64,000 bases of DNA from Brevibacterium sp. RIT 803 (lineage in GTDB: Bacteria; Actinomycetota; Actinomycetes; Actinomycetales; Brevibacteriaceae). Every line of letters starts with the position of its first letter. The first letter of the stretch is position 1. A program made the translations under genes and the position numbers. The stretch is from assembly GCF_016892625.1 (NCBI RefSeq), contig NZ_JAFEMW010000001.1, positions 1,178,001 to 1,242,000 of the forward strand, given 5' to 3'. A model generated the notes under the pieces. That model saw only the letters and a program-made list of their open reading frames with translations, was not told where the DNA came from and ran no database searches. This document shows, in pieces, positions 42,975-51,586 of this stretch.

Positions 42975-43361
42975 CTACTGCTGCGCGGCCTCTGGCTGTG
43001 CCGAATTCTTCCAGCGCCGGGCCGCAATGAAGGAGCGCACGCCCATGATGACGTAGATGACGAGCAGCACGAAGGTGATGATGCTCGTGATCACAGCCGC
43101 AGGTCGCTCGGCCTCACCGGCGATCAGCGCACCGACCTGCATGACGTTCATGCCGGTGCCGAAGATACCCAAGATGGCAACAACCAGAGCGATGTGGACT
43201 CCGAGTTTCTGATTCTTCAGCGCGATGAGTCCGCAGATGAGAAGGACGGCGCCGAGGATGGCCGGAATCAGAGCGGTCCAGCTGGCGAAAGAGGTTGCGA
43301 CGTAGGCGATGACGCCGACAACGATGAGGACGATACCGAGTCCGATGGTGGTGCGGGGCAT
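42975..43361 (-). CDS. Small four-helix membrane protein
   Basis: 128 residues from the ATG at 43361 with AAGGAGC upstream. Four hydrophobic segments: IGLGIVLIVVGVIAYVAT, LIPAILGAVLLICGLIAL, HIALVVAILGIFGTGMNVM and VITSIITFVLLVIYVIMGV, each pair separated by a short charged turn, then a basic end RSFIAARRWKN. It resembles small actinobacterial membrane proteins of unknown function. The tRNA-Arg gene lies downstream on the same strand. Confidence 0.7.
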   Translation of the reverse strand: MPRTTIGLGIVLIVVGVIAYVATSFASWTALIPAILGAVLLICGLIALKNQKLGVHIALVVAILGIFGTGMNVMQVGALIAGEAERPAAVITSIITFVLLVIYVIMGVRSFIAARRWKNSAQPEAAQQ

Positions 43362-43462
43362 GATGCTCCTTAGATTCTCATTTGAGGTCACAGATGCCCT
43401 GTCCCGACAGTTCCGATTCAGAGCATGATCGAAGGCGTCAGTGATGACGACGACCGCCCCCT

Positions 43463-43481
43463 ATTCTACTATTCGTAGAAT
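43463..43481. promoter_or_regulatory. Inverted repeat ATTCTAC-N5-GTAGAAT
   Basis: Seven-base perfect arms around TATTC, about 100 bp upstream of the minus-strand membrane protein and 335 bp before pckG. Operator-like; regulator unknown. Confidence 0.4.
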
Positions 43482-43690
43482 TTAAGTCCATTTCGTCGGC
43501 AACCTGCCTGCAGGCGGCACCGGGAGACCCGGAAAATCACCGACGAAAGCCTCAATCGGAAGGTGAGAGCCACCTCGGCGAGGGCGCGGAAGGCACTGAT
43601 TCCATGAACAATCACGTATTGCAACAAACAGTCACCGCAATGCAAAAACACATCACTTGATTGATGTATTCACGTCTTTCGAGATGCTGT

Positions 43691-43706
43691 TGTGATCCAA
43701 TGCACA
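43691..43706. promoter_or_regulatory. CRP/GlxR-type site upstream of pckG
   Basis: TGTGATCCAATGCACA matches TGTGA-N6-TCACA with one mismatch. It lies 110 bp before the pckG start. GlxR is known to act on central carbon genes in Corynebacterium. Confidence 0.6.
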
Positions 43707-43815
43707 TCTTCCAGTGACTCAAAACCAGGATCTTCCGGCCCGTGCGAGTCCTACGGTGGAGATGTACCAGCCGCCAGGCGGAACCCCGTAATCCCGATTG
43801 ACCAGGAGACCACTC

Positions 43816-45648
43816 ATGACTGTCCTCGACCATGACGTCGTCGCTGACCAGCTGAAGAACGCACCGACCGATAACGAGTCGGTGCTCTCGTTCGTCAGCC
43901 GGGTCGCCACCCTCACCACCCCCGACGACATCGTCTGGGTCGATGGTTCGGATGAGCAGAAGGCCACCATCGCCGACCAGCTCGTCGAAGCCGGCACGAT
44001 CGTTCGCCTGACCGGTACCAAGGACTCATTCTATGCGGCCTCCGACCCCGAGGACGTCGCCCGCGTGGAAGGCCGCACCTACATCTGCTCCGCCGAGGAG
44101 AAGGACGCAGGCGCGCTCAACAACTGGATGGCGCCAGCCGAGATGAAAGAGACTCTCGAGCCTCTCTTCACCGGTTCGATGCGCGGACGCACCATGTACG
44201 TCATCCCCTTCGTCATGGGACATGCAGAGGCAGACCAGCCGATGTTCGGCATCGAGGTCACCGACTCCCCCTACGTCGTTCTCTCCATGCTCGTTATGGC
44301 TCGCTCGGGCAAGAATGCTCTCGACGCGATCGTGGCCAACGGCGGCACATTCGTCGAGTGCGTGCACTCGGTCGGCGCTCCGCTCGAACCCGGACAGGAA
44401 GATGTCGCCTGGCCCTGCAACCCCACCAAGTACATCACCCACTTCCCGGAAGACCGCTCCATCTGGTCCTTCGGCTCCGGCTACGGCGGCAACGCACTGC
44501 TGGGCAAGAAGTGCTATGCCCTGCGCATCGCTTCGTCGATCGCCCGCGATGAGGGCTGGCTGGCCGAGCACATGCTCATCCTCAAACTGACGAGCCCGGA
44601 GGGCGAGGTCAAGTACATCGCCGCTGCATTCCCGTCGGCCTGTGGAAAGACCAACCTCGCCATGATCGAGCCCACCATCGCCGGCTGGAAGGCTGAGACT
44701 CTGGGCGACGACATCGCCTGGATGCGCTTCGGCGACGACGGCCAGCTCTACGCCGTCAACCCCGAGTTCGGCCTCTTCGGGGTCGCGCCGGGCACCGGTT
44801 ACACCACCAACCCGACCGCGATGCGCGCCATCGAAGCAGGCGGCAACATCTTCACCAACGTCGCACTGACCGACGACGGTGACGTGTGGTGGGAAGGCAA
44901 GACCGACGAGAAGCCAGCGCACCTCACCGACTGGCGCGGCAACGATTGGACCCCGGATTCGGAGACTCCAGCCGCTCACCCGAACTCGCGCTTCTGCACC
45001 CCGATCGCCAACGTCCCGACCCTGGCTCCCGAGTGGACGAACCCGAACGGCGTGCCGATCTCGGCCATCCTCTTCGGCGGTCGCCGTAAGACCACGATGC
45101 CGCTGGTGACTGAGACCAAGAGCTGGAACCACGGAGTGTTCATGGGATCGGTGCTCTCGTCGGAGACCACCGCAGCAGCCACCGGCGCCGTCGGCGTCGT
45201 TCGCCGCGACCCCATGGCCATGCGTCCCTTCATCGGCTACAACGTCGGTGACTACCTCCAGCACTGGCTCGATATCGGCAACACCGAAGGTGCCCAGCTG
45301 CCGAAGATCTTCTACGTCAACTGGTTCCGTCGTGATGACGACAACTCGTTCCTGTGGCCAGGCTTCTCTGAGAACTCGCGTGTTCTCAAGTGGGTCTTCG
45401 AACGCGTCACCGGCACCGCCGACGCAGCCGAATCCCCACTGGGCCTGACCCCACTTGAGGGCGGCCTGGACACCGAGGGCCTCGACTTCACCGACGAGCA
45501 GCTGCGCAAGGCTCTCGCGATCAAACCCGAGGAATGGGAAACCGAGCTCGGACTCATCGAGGAATGGTACGAGCAGCTCGGCGATTCGGTTCCAGCCGAG
45601 CTCCGCGCCGAGGTCGACAACCTGCGCGACCGTCTGGGTCTCGCCTGA
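43816..45648 (+). CDS. pckG: Phosphoenolpyruvate carboxykinase (GTP)
   Basis: 610 residues, the usual length; ATG at 43816 with CAGGAG upstream. [13 protein letters not shown] near residues 272-284 is the P-loop with the reactive Cys of GTP-type PEPCK. Also [49 protein letters not shown], [13 protein letters not shown] (metal site) and [29 protein letters not shown]. It converts oxaloacetate to PEP in gluconeogenesis. The CRP/GlxR-type site upstream fits carbon-source control. The last six codons and the following bases are tandemly duplicated after the stop. Confidence 0.96.
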   Translation: MTVLDHDVVADQLKNAPTDNESVLSFVSRVATLTTPDDIVWVDGSDEQKATIADQLVEAGTIVRLTGTKDSFYAASDPEDVARVEGRTYICSAEEKDAGALNNWMAPAEMKETLEPLFTGSMRGRTMYVIPFVMGHAEADQPMFGIEVTDSPYVVLSMLVMARSGKNALDAIVANGGTFVECVHSVGAPLEPGQEDVAWPCNPTKYITHFPEDRSIWSFGSGYGGNALLGKKCYALRIASSIARDEGWLAEHMLILKLTSPEGEVKYIAAAFPSACGKTNLAMIEPTIAGWKAETLGDDIAWMRFGDDGQLYAVNPEFGLFGVAPGTGYTTNPTAMRAIEAGGNIFTNVALTDDGDVWWEGKTDEKPAHLTDWRGNDWTPDSETPAAHPNSRFCTPIANVPTLAPEWTNPNGVPISAILFGGRRKTTMPLVTETKSWNHGVFMGSVLSSETTAAATGAVGVVRRDPMAMRPFIGYNVGDYLQHWLDIGNTEGAQLPKIFYVNWFRRDDDNSFLWPGFSENSRVLKWVFERVTGTADAAESPLGLTPLEGGLDTEGLDFTDEQLRKALAIKPEEWETELGLIEEWYEQLGDSVPAELRAEVDNLRDRLGLA

Positions 45649-45708
45649 GTCATTGAGACCCTACTGAGCGCCTGGGTCTCGCTTGAGTCACTGAGACTCT
45701 ACTGAGCG
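45633..45708 (+). repeat. Tandem duplication of the pckG 3' end
   Basis: 45633-45670 (last pckG codons, stop and 3' flank) is repeated at 45671-45708 with 34 of 38 positions identical. The copy still contains the LGLA codons and a stop (TGA). Confidence 0.8.
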
Positions 45709-45714
45709 ACAGAG

Positions 45715-45749
45715 AATCCCCCAACCACCGACGAGGTGGTTGGGGGATT
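45715..45749 (+). terminator. pckG terminator
   Basis: AATCCCCCAACCACC pairs with GGTGGTTGGGGGATT around GACGA, followed by TTTTC. A canonical intrinsic terminator. Confidence 0.92.
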
Positions 45750-45773
45750 TTCGTCTTCCGGGACGCAGTGTCC

Positions 45774-45837
45774 GCGGTGTTCGGAGCCTGTGGTGTTCGG
45801 AGCCTGCGGTGTTCGGAGCCTGCGGTGTTTGGCGCGT
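45774..45837. repeat. Four 16-bp tandem repeats
   Basis: Unit GCGGTGTTCGGAGCCT at 45774 and 45806, GTGGTGTTCGGAGCCT at 45790 and a degenerate fourth unit at 45822. It lies in the 370-bp gap between the pckG terminator and the small membrane gene. Confidence 0.8.
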
Positions 45838-46010
45838 GCAGTGCTGCGGGGTGGCTTCAGTGGCGTCAGCGGGGGTCCGAGACGGCTGCCGAATCGCATC
45901 ACGTGCTGGGAGCACCAGTTCACACTGCAGGAGCTGTAGGACAAGATGTTCCGGGGAGGATGCGCTATGCCTACGGGTGTGTGCAACGGATTGTAGTGAA
46001 TGCGACTACC

Positions 46011-46110
46011 GGTGGTCGGTGCCACAGGCGGTGAGGCAGTGGTGGTCGGTGCCGCGGGCAGTGCGGCAGTGGCGGTGAATGCCGCAGGCAGTGCGGCAGT
46101 GGCGGTCAGA
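46011..46110. repeat. 30-bp tandem repeats, about 3.3 units
   Basis: Units start at 46011, 46041, 46071 and a 10-base partial at 46101, each GGYGGTSRRTGCC-like followed by RCAGGCRGTGMGGCAGT. They end near the stop of the small membrane protein on the other strand. No hairpin or gene accounts for them. Confidence 0.75.
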
Positions 46111-46118
46111 GGACGCGC

Positions 46119-46352
46119 TCAGGCGCCGTGGAGGGCAGGGACGATGAGGTAGACGCCGACAAGTACAACGACGCTGCAGACGCCGAACACTGCCCAGTAG
46201 CCGACCCTGAGCAGGGGCTTGCTCTGGCCTTCGGCAGCCAGGTCGACGTGCACTGCCCGCATCCGCACAGCGGTGGAGAAGAGTGTGATGACGACGATCG
46301 CTGACACCCAGGTCGCGACCGCAACGATGAGGAATGAGCTCCACTCGATCAA
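46119..46352 (-). CDS. Small membrane protein coupled to the phosphate transporter
   Basis: 77 residues with two helices (SFLIVAVATWVSAIVVITLF and VGYWAVFGVCSVVVLVGVYLIV) joined by a charged loop. Its ATG overlaps the pit stop codon (ATGA), so the two are translated together. Small proteins of this kind follow PiT genes in some actinobacteria as far as I recall; a role as accessory subunit is inference. Confidence 0.7.
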   Translation of the reverse strand: MIEWSSFLIVAVATWVSAIVVITLFSTAVRMRAVHVDLAAEGQSKPLLRVGYWAVFGVCSVVVLVGVYLIVPALHGA

Positions 46353-47830
46353 TTCGAATCTCCCTTGTCTGCGCGTGTCTCATCGGCTCGTGCATTATCC
46401 GCGTCTGTCTTCGCCGCTGAGATGTGCACGGCGTTGGGATCGGAGCCGGCATTCACCTCGGAGTCGGAACCGATTCCGGAGCTGGGGTTCGCGTCGGAGT
46501 CAGCGCCCGCGACGGAGTCTGCATCGGCAGCCGCGCCGATGTTCGCCTCCGTCGCTGCCTCGGCGGCTGGACCGACACCGGACTTCGCGTCCGCTTTGTC
46601 AGAGAGTCGCTGGTCGCGGGCAGCGATGCGATCCGCACGCTTCATTGCGGCACGCTTGCGGTTTCGGTCCTTCCGCAGCTTGCGCTTGCGACCGCGGATC
46701 CCCACCGCCTCGCCGACGGTGTCGAAGTTCGAGATCTCCGGATCCGCAGCCTTGCGCGAGCTGAGGAAGATCCAGAGGACTGCGACGACCGCGATGACGG
46801 TGTCGACGATGACTCCGATGGTGCCCAGATGTGCGATGGCGGCAGCGATACCGCCGACGATTCCGGCCGCTGGAATGGTCAGCAGCCAGCCCGATGCGAT
46901 CCGACCGGCAGTCGACCATTTCACGTCCGCGCCCTTGCGGCCCAGACCGGAGCCGACTACCGAACCGGACGCCACCTGCGTCGTCGACAAGGCAAAGCCC
47001 AGGTGGGACGAGGCGAGAATTGCGGCGGCAGTCGAGGTCTCAGCCGCCAGTCCCTGAGCAGGCTTGACCGTGGTGAGCTTCGTGCCGAGTGTGTCGATTA
47101 TTCGCCAACCGCCGACATACGTTCCCAGGGCAATCGCCAGTGCGCAGGCGGTGATCACCCAGAGGTGAGGACCGGTTCCGTGATCCTGCAGGTTCGCGGA
47201 AACGAGGACGAGGGTGATGACGCCCATGGTCTTCTGCGCATCGTTGGTGCCATGTGCCAGAGCCACGAGGGAGGAGCTGAAGATCTGCCCGTATTTGAAC
47301 GGAGCCCGGTGAGCGGTCTTCCCTTCACCGTTGCGTCGCGTGATGGAATAGGCCAGGCGCGTGCACAGATAGGCACCGACGCCGGCGATGATCGGAGCGG
47401 CGATGGCAGGCAGGACCACTTTGGACACGAAAACGCCGAAGTCAACGGAGTTGAGTCCGGCACCGATGATCGCGGCACCGATCAGTCCGCCGAACAGCGC
47501 GTGTGACGACGACGACGGCAGGCCGAAGCGCCACGTCGCCATGTTCCAGATGATCGCACCGATGAGGCCAGCAAGAATGAAGTCCGGAGTGATCTGGACT
47601 CCCCCACCGCCTTCTTTGATGATGCCCCCGGAGATGGTCTTCGCCACCTCGGTGGACAGAAAGGCACCGACAAGGTTGAGCAACGCTGCCAGGGTGACCG
47701 CTGCCTTGGGCTTGATCGCTCCGGTGGCGATCGGAGTCGCCATGGCATTGGCCGTGTCGTGAAAGCCATTGGTGAAGTCAAAGAACAGTGCCAGCACGAT
47801 GACCAACACAACGACGAAGATGATTTCCAC
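46349..47830 (-). CDS. pit: PiT-family inorganic phosphate transporter
   Basis: 493 residues from a GTG at 47830 preceded by AAGG. The duplicated PiT signature is present: FDFTNGFHDTANAMATPIATGAI at the N-terminus and ALAHGTNDAQKTMGVITLVL near residue 210. WRFGLPSSSSHALFGGLIGAA and SSHLGFALSTTQVASGSVVGSGLG are the second conserved pair. Phosphate enters with a cation. After the last helix (about 355) comes a basic cytosolic stretch (RGRKRKLRKDRNRKRAAMKRADRIAARDQ) and then an Ala/Asp/Ser-rich tail of about 90 residues, unusual for the family. The small membrane gene follows with overlap. Confidence 0.9.
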   Translation of the reverse strand: MEIIFVVVLVIVLALFFDFTNGFHDTANAMATPIATGAIKPKAAVTLAALLNLVGAFLSTEVAKTISGGIIKEGGGGVQITPDFILAGLIGAIIWNMATWRFGLPSSSSHALFGGLIGAAIIGAGLNSVDFGVFVSKVVLPAIAAPIIAGVGAYLCTRLAYSITRRNGEGKTAHRAPFKYGQIFSSSLVALAHGTNDAQKTMGVITLVLVSANLQDHGTGPHLWVITACALAIALGTYVGGWRIIDTLGTKLTTVKPAQGLAAETSTAAAILASSHLGFALSTTQVASGSVVGSGLGRKGADVKWSTAGRIASGWLLTIPAAGIVGGIAAAIAHLGTIGVIVDTVIAVVAVLWIFLSSRKAADPEISNFDTVGEAVGIRGRKRKLRKDRNRKRAAMKRADRIAARDQRLSDKADAKSGVGPAAEAATEANIGAAADADSVAGADSDANPSSGIGSDSEVNAGSDPNAVHISAAKTDADNARADETRADKGDSN

Positions 47831-47929
47831 TAAGCGACCTTGAACGTAGACACAATTCGGACCGTGGATGATTTAGCTGACGGGCAGCGTCCTCAATCGA
47901 AAAAAGTCTACCGCCTATTCCACCGAATC

Positions 47930-47957
47930 TTCACCTGCTGTTCGACGCAACTCCACT
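47930..47957. promoter_or_regulatory. Possible PHO-box-like direct repeats upstream of pit
   Basis: TTCACC, TTCGAC and TCCACT occur with an 11-bp period, as in actinobacterial PHO boxes (GTTCACC-type). They lie 100-127 bp upstream of the pit start. The match is partial. Confidence 0.3.
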
Positions 47958-48056
47958 CGCGACACTCTGCGTTCATCTTTGAGCTGGCAGAACGCCTCAC
48001 CACCAGCCCCGGAATGTATCGACGTTCACATTCGACCTGGTGGGTAGGCGCGATGG

Positions 48057-49505
48057 TCAGCAGACGAAGCCGTCGGCGATGGTCAGCGCTTCGTCAAGGA
48101 CCTCGAGACCAAAGCGCACGTCCTCGTCGGGCGTGTTCAGCGGCGGGACCACATGGATTCGGTTGAAGTTGGCGAAGGGAAGCACTCCCCCAGCCTTCAT
48201 CGCCCCGATGACTCGGTTCATCTCCGCCGAGCTGCCGCCGTACGCGGCCATCGGCTCCTTCGTCGTCCGGTCCTTGACGAGCTCAACGGCCCAGAAGCAG
48301 CCCATGCCGCGGACTTCTCCGATCGAAGGATGCCGCTGCGCCATCTCGCCCAGAGCCGGACCGATGATGTCCCGGCCGAGGCGGTCGGCATTGTCGATCA
48401 TTCCCTCCTCGTCCATCGCATTCATCGTGGCGACCGCTGCCGCACATGCCAGCGGATGCCCCGAATAGGTCAGACCGCCGGGATAGACACGGTCGCGGAA
48501 AGTCTCGAAGATCGCGTCGGAGATCGCGACTCCGCCGAGTGGCACATAGCCCGAGTTCACGCCCTTGGCGAAGGTGATGAGGTCCGGGGTGACGTCCCAG
48601 TGGTCGACGGCGAACCAGCGACCGGTCCGACCGAAGCCTGCCATCACCTCGTCGGCGATGTAGACGATGCCGTAGCGGGCCGTCAGCTCTCGCACACCCT
48701 CGAGGTATCCGGCCGGAGGTCCGTAGATCCCGGCGGTGCCCGGCACGGTCTCGAGAATGAGCGCGGCGATGTTGTTCGGGCCCTCAAGCGTGATCATGTC
48801 CTCAAGGTGCTGCAGCGCTCGCTGGGTCTCCTCCGCCTCGGTGGTGGAGCCGAAGTAGGAACGGTACTGATAGGCAGGCATGAAGTGGACGATGCCCTCG
48901 GCCGAGTAGTCATTGGCGAAACGGCGCGGGTCACCCGTGACGTTGACAGCCAGCTGGGTGCCGCCATGGTAGCTGCGATAAGCGGAGAGCACCTTGGTCC
49001 TGCCTGTGTGCAGCCGTGCCATGCGGATCGCATGCTCGTTCGCGTCGGCACCACCGTTGGTGAAGAACACGTGGTCGAGATCGCCGGGGGTCCGGTCGGT
49101 GATGAGCCGAGCAGCCTCCGAGCGGGCATCGTTGACGTGCTGCGGAGCAATCGTGCAGAGCTTCGCCGCCTGCTCCTGAATCGCCGACACGACCTTCGGG
49201 TGCTGGTGTCCGATGTTCGTGTTCACCAGCTGCGAGGACATATCAAGCAGCTTCCGCCCCTCCCCGTCCCAGATATAGGGGCCCTCCGCGTCGACGATCG
49301 TCATCGGCTCGAACGGCCCCTGTGCCTGCCAGGAGTGGAAGACGTGCGCACGGTCGAGCTCGTAAGCGCGTTGACCTGCGTGCAGCTGTTCGGCAGTGAA
49401 CGCTCGCTCGCTGTGGCCAAGCTCCGCATTGCTCTCCAAGCCTTCAGTCCTGGAGTCGTTGACCTCACGGTCGAGCTCTTCGTTCGCATTGATCACAGTC
49501 ATCAT
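48057..49505 (-). CDS. Class III (omega-) aminotransferase
   Basis: 482 residues; GAAAGGA before the ATG at 49505. PLP features: FTNGGADANEHAIRMAR, YRSYHGGT, LILETVPGTAGIYGPPAGYLEGV, YIADEVMAGFGRTGRWFA (Asp to the pyridine N) and LITFAKGVNSGYVPLGGVAIS with the Schiff-base Lys. C-terminal PLNTPDEDVRFGLEVLDEAL. Relatives use taurine, beta-alanine, GABA or putrescine with pyruvate or 2-oxoglutarate. A 48-residue N-terminal extension precedes the fold. It is divergent from a PucR regulator with a palindrome between, suggesting induction by its own amine substrate. Confidence 0.88.
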   Translation of the reverse strand: MMTVINANEELDREVNDSRTEGLESNAELGHSERAFTAEQLHAGQRAYELDRAHVFHSWQAQGPFEPMTIVDAEGPYIWDGEGRKLLDMSSQLVNTNIGHQHPKVVSAIQEQAAKLCTIAPQHVNDARSEAARLITDRTPGDLDHVFFTNGGADANEHAIRMARLHTGRTKVLSAYRSYHGGTQLAVNVTGDPRRFANDYSAEGIVHFMPAYQYRSYFGSTTEAEETQRALQHLEDMITLEGPNNIAALILETVPGTAGIYGPPAGYLEGVRELTARYGIVYIADEVMAGFGRTGRWFAVDHWDVTPDLITFAKGVNSGYVPLGGVAISDAIFETFRDRVYPGGLTYSGHPLACAAAVATMNAMDEEGMIDNADRLGRDIIGPALGEMAQRHPSIGEVRGMGCFWAVELVKDRTTKEPMAAYGGSSAEMNRVIGAMKAGGVLPFANFNRIHVVPPLNTPDEDVRFGLEVLDEALTIADGFVC

Positions 49506-49637
49506 GCGCCGTCCTTTCGCAATTCATTCCATATCGCCGAGGTGGGTCCGACCGCCGAGGTGACCCTGATCTTTCAATGGTGATCCAGCCGCACCCGAAT
49601 CACCATGGACGAACTGTCAACATATGTCGATGCAGAC

Positions 49638-49650
49638 TTACACTGTGTAA
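49638..49650. promoter_or_regulatory. Palindrome in the aminotransferase/PucR divergent promoter
   Basis: TTACAC-T-GTGTAA is a perfect odd palindrome, 37-49 bp before the PucR start. Candidate PucR operator. Confidence 0.5.
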
Positions 49651-49686
49651 ACCACGTGGCCTGGAGACGGCGAAGGGAAGTGAGCA

Positions 49687-51318
49687 ATGGAAGCTTGGTC
49701 GCAGCGAGAACCGGATCTGACGATCGCGAACCTGCTCGACGTCGACGAGATCCGCGGCGGTGATCCCGAAGTCGTGACAGGTGGCGACCAGGTGGGGCGT
49801 GCAGTGAGATGGGTCCACATCGCCGACTCGGAGAATGTCGCACAGTTCCTCGAAGGCGGCGAACTCGTTCTCAGCACCGGCCTGTCCTACCGGTCATCAC
49901 AGGAGTCGACGGCAAATTTCCTCGATCAGCTCGAATCCGCCTCTGCCGCCGGTGCTGTCATCGAACTCATTCATGACGATGGCCGACCTGATGACGCAGC
50001 CATCGAGAACGTGCGTGCTGCCGCCCGTGGTCGCGAGATCCCGATTGTGATTCTGCGTCGCCGGATCAAGTTCGTCCGCGTCACGGAGCTCGCTCACCAG
50101 GAACTGCTCGGACGGCAGCTTGCCCGCGTAGAGCGTGCCCGCACGGTCCACGAGGTCTTCACCCAGCTGAGCCTGGAGAGTGCTGGAGCCCAGGACATCG
50201 TCGACCGGACATCGGAGCTGCTGGGCACACCTGTCATGCTCGAAGACGTCGGACATCGCCTTCTCGCCCACGCCGGCGATACACCCTCGTCGCGCAGTGC
50301 CTTGCATGAAAGCAATAGCTCGGACCACCTCGGCGAGGGTCACGAACATGGGCACAGGCATGGGCACGGGCAACGGTGGCTGCAGACTCCGGTGGGACTG
50401 CGAGATCGGCGGTGGGGCCGGCTGCTTGCGCCGGGCCGCCTGGAATCCGATGAGGAGGCAGCGCAGGTCATCGAGCGCGCCGCGCAGACTCTGACCTTGG
50501 CGCGGATGGCCGAACGCGACGAACAGGACCTTCTCATCCAGGCTCAGGGCGGACTGGTCCGCGAAATCATCGAATCGGCAGACGTCAACGAGAATCAGGT
50601 CCGAATTCGGGCGGCGGACCTGGGGTTCGCACCACGAGGGCGCATGATTCCCGTGGTCGTCCGCGTTGATCGCGGTCCGAACACCGACCCGACATCACTC
50701 CAGCTGCGGGAACGGTCGCTGCACCGTGCTTTCGTCACTGCAGCAACCGCTCACCACTGCTCCACATTGTCCGCCGGACTGCAATCGGGTTCATTCGGCA
50801 CCGTAGTGGCGCTGCCCACGGGCACCGATGATGATGCGGTCCTGGAGGGGCTCATCGGTGAACTTCCCACCCGCGACACCACAGTCGGAGTCGGGCGGAC
50901 GAGCACGTCGATCGTCGACGCTGCCAGTCGGCTCGAATCCGCCAACCAGGTGGCCGAGATCGCGTCGACGCTCGAGTTGCGACAACGGCAGTACTACCGA
51001 TTCTCCGACGTGAGACTGCGCGGACTGCTCTCATCCCTGCGCGATGATCCAAGCGTTCGGGCCTTCGCCGAGGCGGAGTTGGCTCCTCTGCTCGAGGTTG
51101 AAGGCGGTGGCGGTGGCGAGGAGATGCTCACCCTCCTCGAACAGTTCCTCTCTCACAGCGGCAATAAGTCAGCGCTTGCCCGCAGCGGCTTCCTGTCCCG
51201 TCCGGCACTGTACGCACGCCTGGACAGGCTCCAGGCCAAGCTCGGGGTCTCGCTGGAGGATGCGGAATCACGCACCGCTCTCCACGTCGCCGTTCTGTGG
51301 CTGCGCACAAACCGGTGA
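49687..51318 (+). CDS. PucR-family regulator with a His-rich insertion
   Basis: 543 residues. Residues 1-130 are the PucR N-terminal domain (LTIANLLDVDEIRGGDPEVVTGGDQVGRAVRWVHIADSENVAQFLEGGELVLSTGL). A GGDEF-like middle region (about 270-440) is followed by the C-terminal HTH (LLEQFLSHSGNKSALARSGFLSRPALYARLDRLQAKLGVSLEDAESRTALHVAVLWLR). Between the first two domains, near residues 217-230, lies GEGHEHGHRHGHGQRW with six His. Relatives control purine, polyamine and amino-acid catabolism; here the likely target is the divergent aminotransferase. Confidence 0.88.
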   Translation: MEAWSQREPDLTIANLLDVDEIRGGDPEVVTGGDQVGRAVRWVHIADSENVAQFLEGGELVLSTGLSYRSSQESTANFLDQLESASAAGAVIELIHDDGRPDDAAIENVRAAARGREIPIVILRRRIKFVRVTELAHQELLGRQLARVERARTVHEVFTQLSLESAGAQDIVDRTSELLGTPVMLEDVGHRLLAHAGDTPSSRSALHESNSSDHLGEGHEHGHRHGHGQRWLQTPVGLRDRRWGRLLAPGRLESDEEAAQVIERAAQTLTLARMAERDEQDLLIQAQGGLVREIIESADVNENQVRIRAADLGFAPRGRMIPVVVRVDRGPNTDPTSLQLRERSLHRAFVTAATAHHCSTLSAGLQSGSFGTVVALPTGTDDDAVLEGLIGELPTRDTTVGVGRTSTSIVDAASRLESANQVAEIASTLELRQRQYYRFSDVRLRGLLSSLRDDPSVRAFAEAELAPLLEVEGGGGGEEMLTLLEQFLSHSGNKSALARSGFLSRPALYARLDRLQAKLGVSLEDAESRTALHVAVLWLRTNR

Positions 51319-51351
51319 GGTGAACTGAGGCGATAGATTCACCTTCTCAGT

Positions 51352-51364
51352 ATTGTCAGACAAT
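51352..51364. promoter_or_regulatory. GntR-type operator A (importer promoter)
   Basis: ATTGTC-A-GACAAT, a perfect odd palindrome with TTGT-CAG-ACAA core, fits the FadR-subfamily pattern TNGTNNNACNA. It lies about 225 bp upstream of the substrate-binding protein gene. Confidence 0.6.
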
Positions 51365-51474
51365 CACTGATATCTGGCGCATCGAATCTCGGCGGAAATG
51401 CCTGAATTGATAACACTTGCAGGCCCAGTTTCCGATCAACTCTCGATATTGTGCAGAACTCGCTATATGGTCGA

Positions 51475-51485
51475 TTGTATGACAC
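51475..51485. promoter_or_regulatory. GntR-type operator B (importer promoter)
   Basis: TTGTATGACAC shares TTGTATGACA with operator C at 59025. Located 102 bp before the substrate-binding protein start. Confidence 0.5.
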
Positions 51486-51586
51486 AGCGGCAGTGGAAGG
51501 TGTCAGTCCGCCATCACGATGGGGCCCGCCGCTTCTTGCACAGTCGGTCCAGAGTGGGGCCGGCATTTTGACGAGGAGAGACAAAG

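Larger units (their letters stand above)
43362..43815. other. Long pckG upstream region
   Basis: 454 bp, AT-richer than the coding DNA. It holds an inverted repeat at 43463-43481 and a CRP/GlxR-like site at 43691-43706. No convincing reading frame. Confidence 0.6.

Noticed and set aside
44026..45264. Long minus-strand frame inside pckG
   Set aside because: Antisense shadow of a highly conserved gene; no recognisable domain.
45774..46110. Tandem repeats considered as a CRISPR array
   Set aside because: Units are head-to-tail without spacers and no cas gene is present.
48153..49583. 476-codon plus-strand frame over the aminotransferase
   Set aside because: Shadow of a clear PLP enzyme on the other strand.
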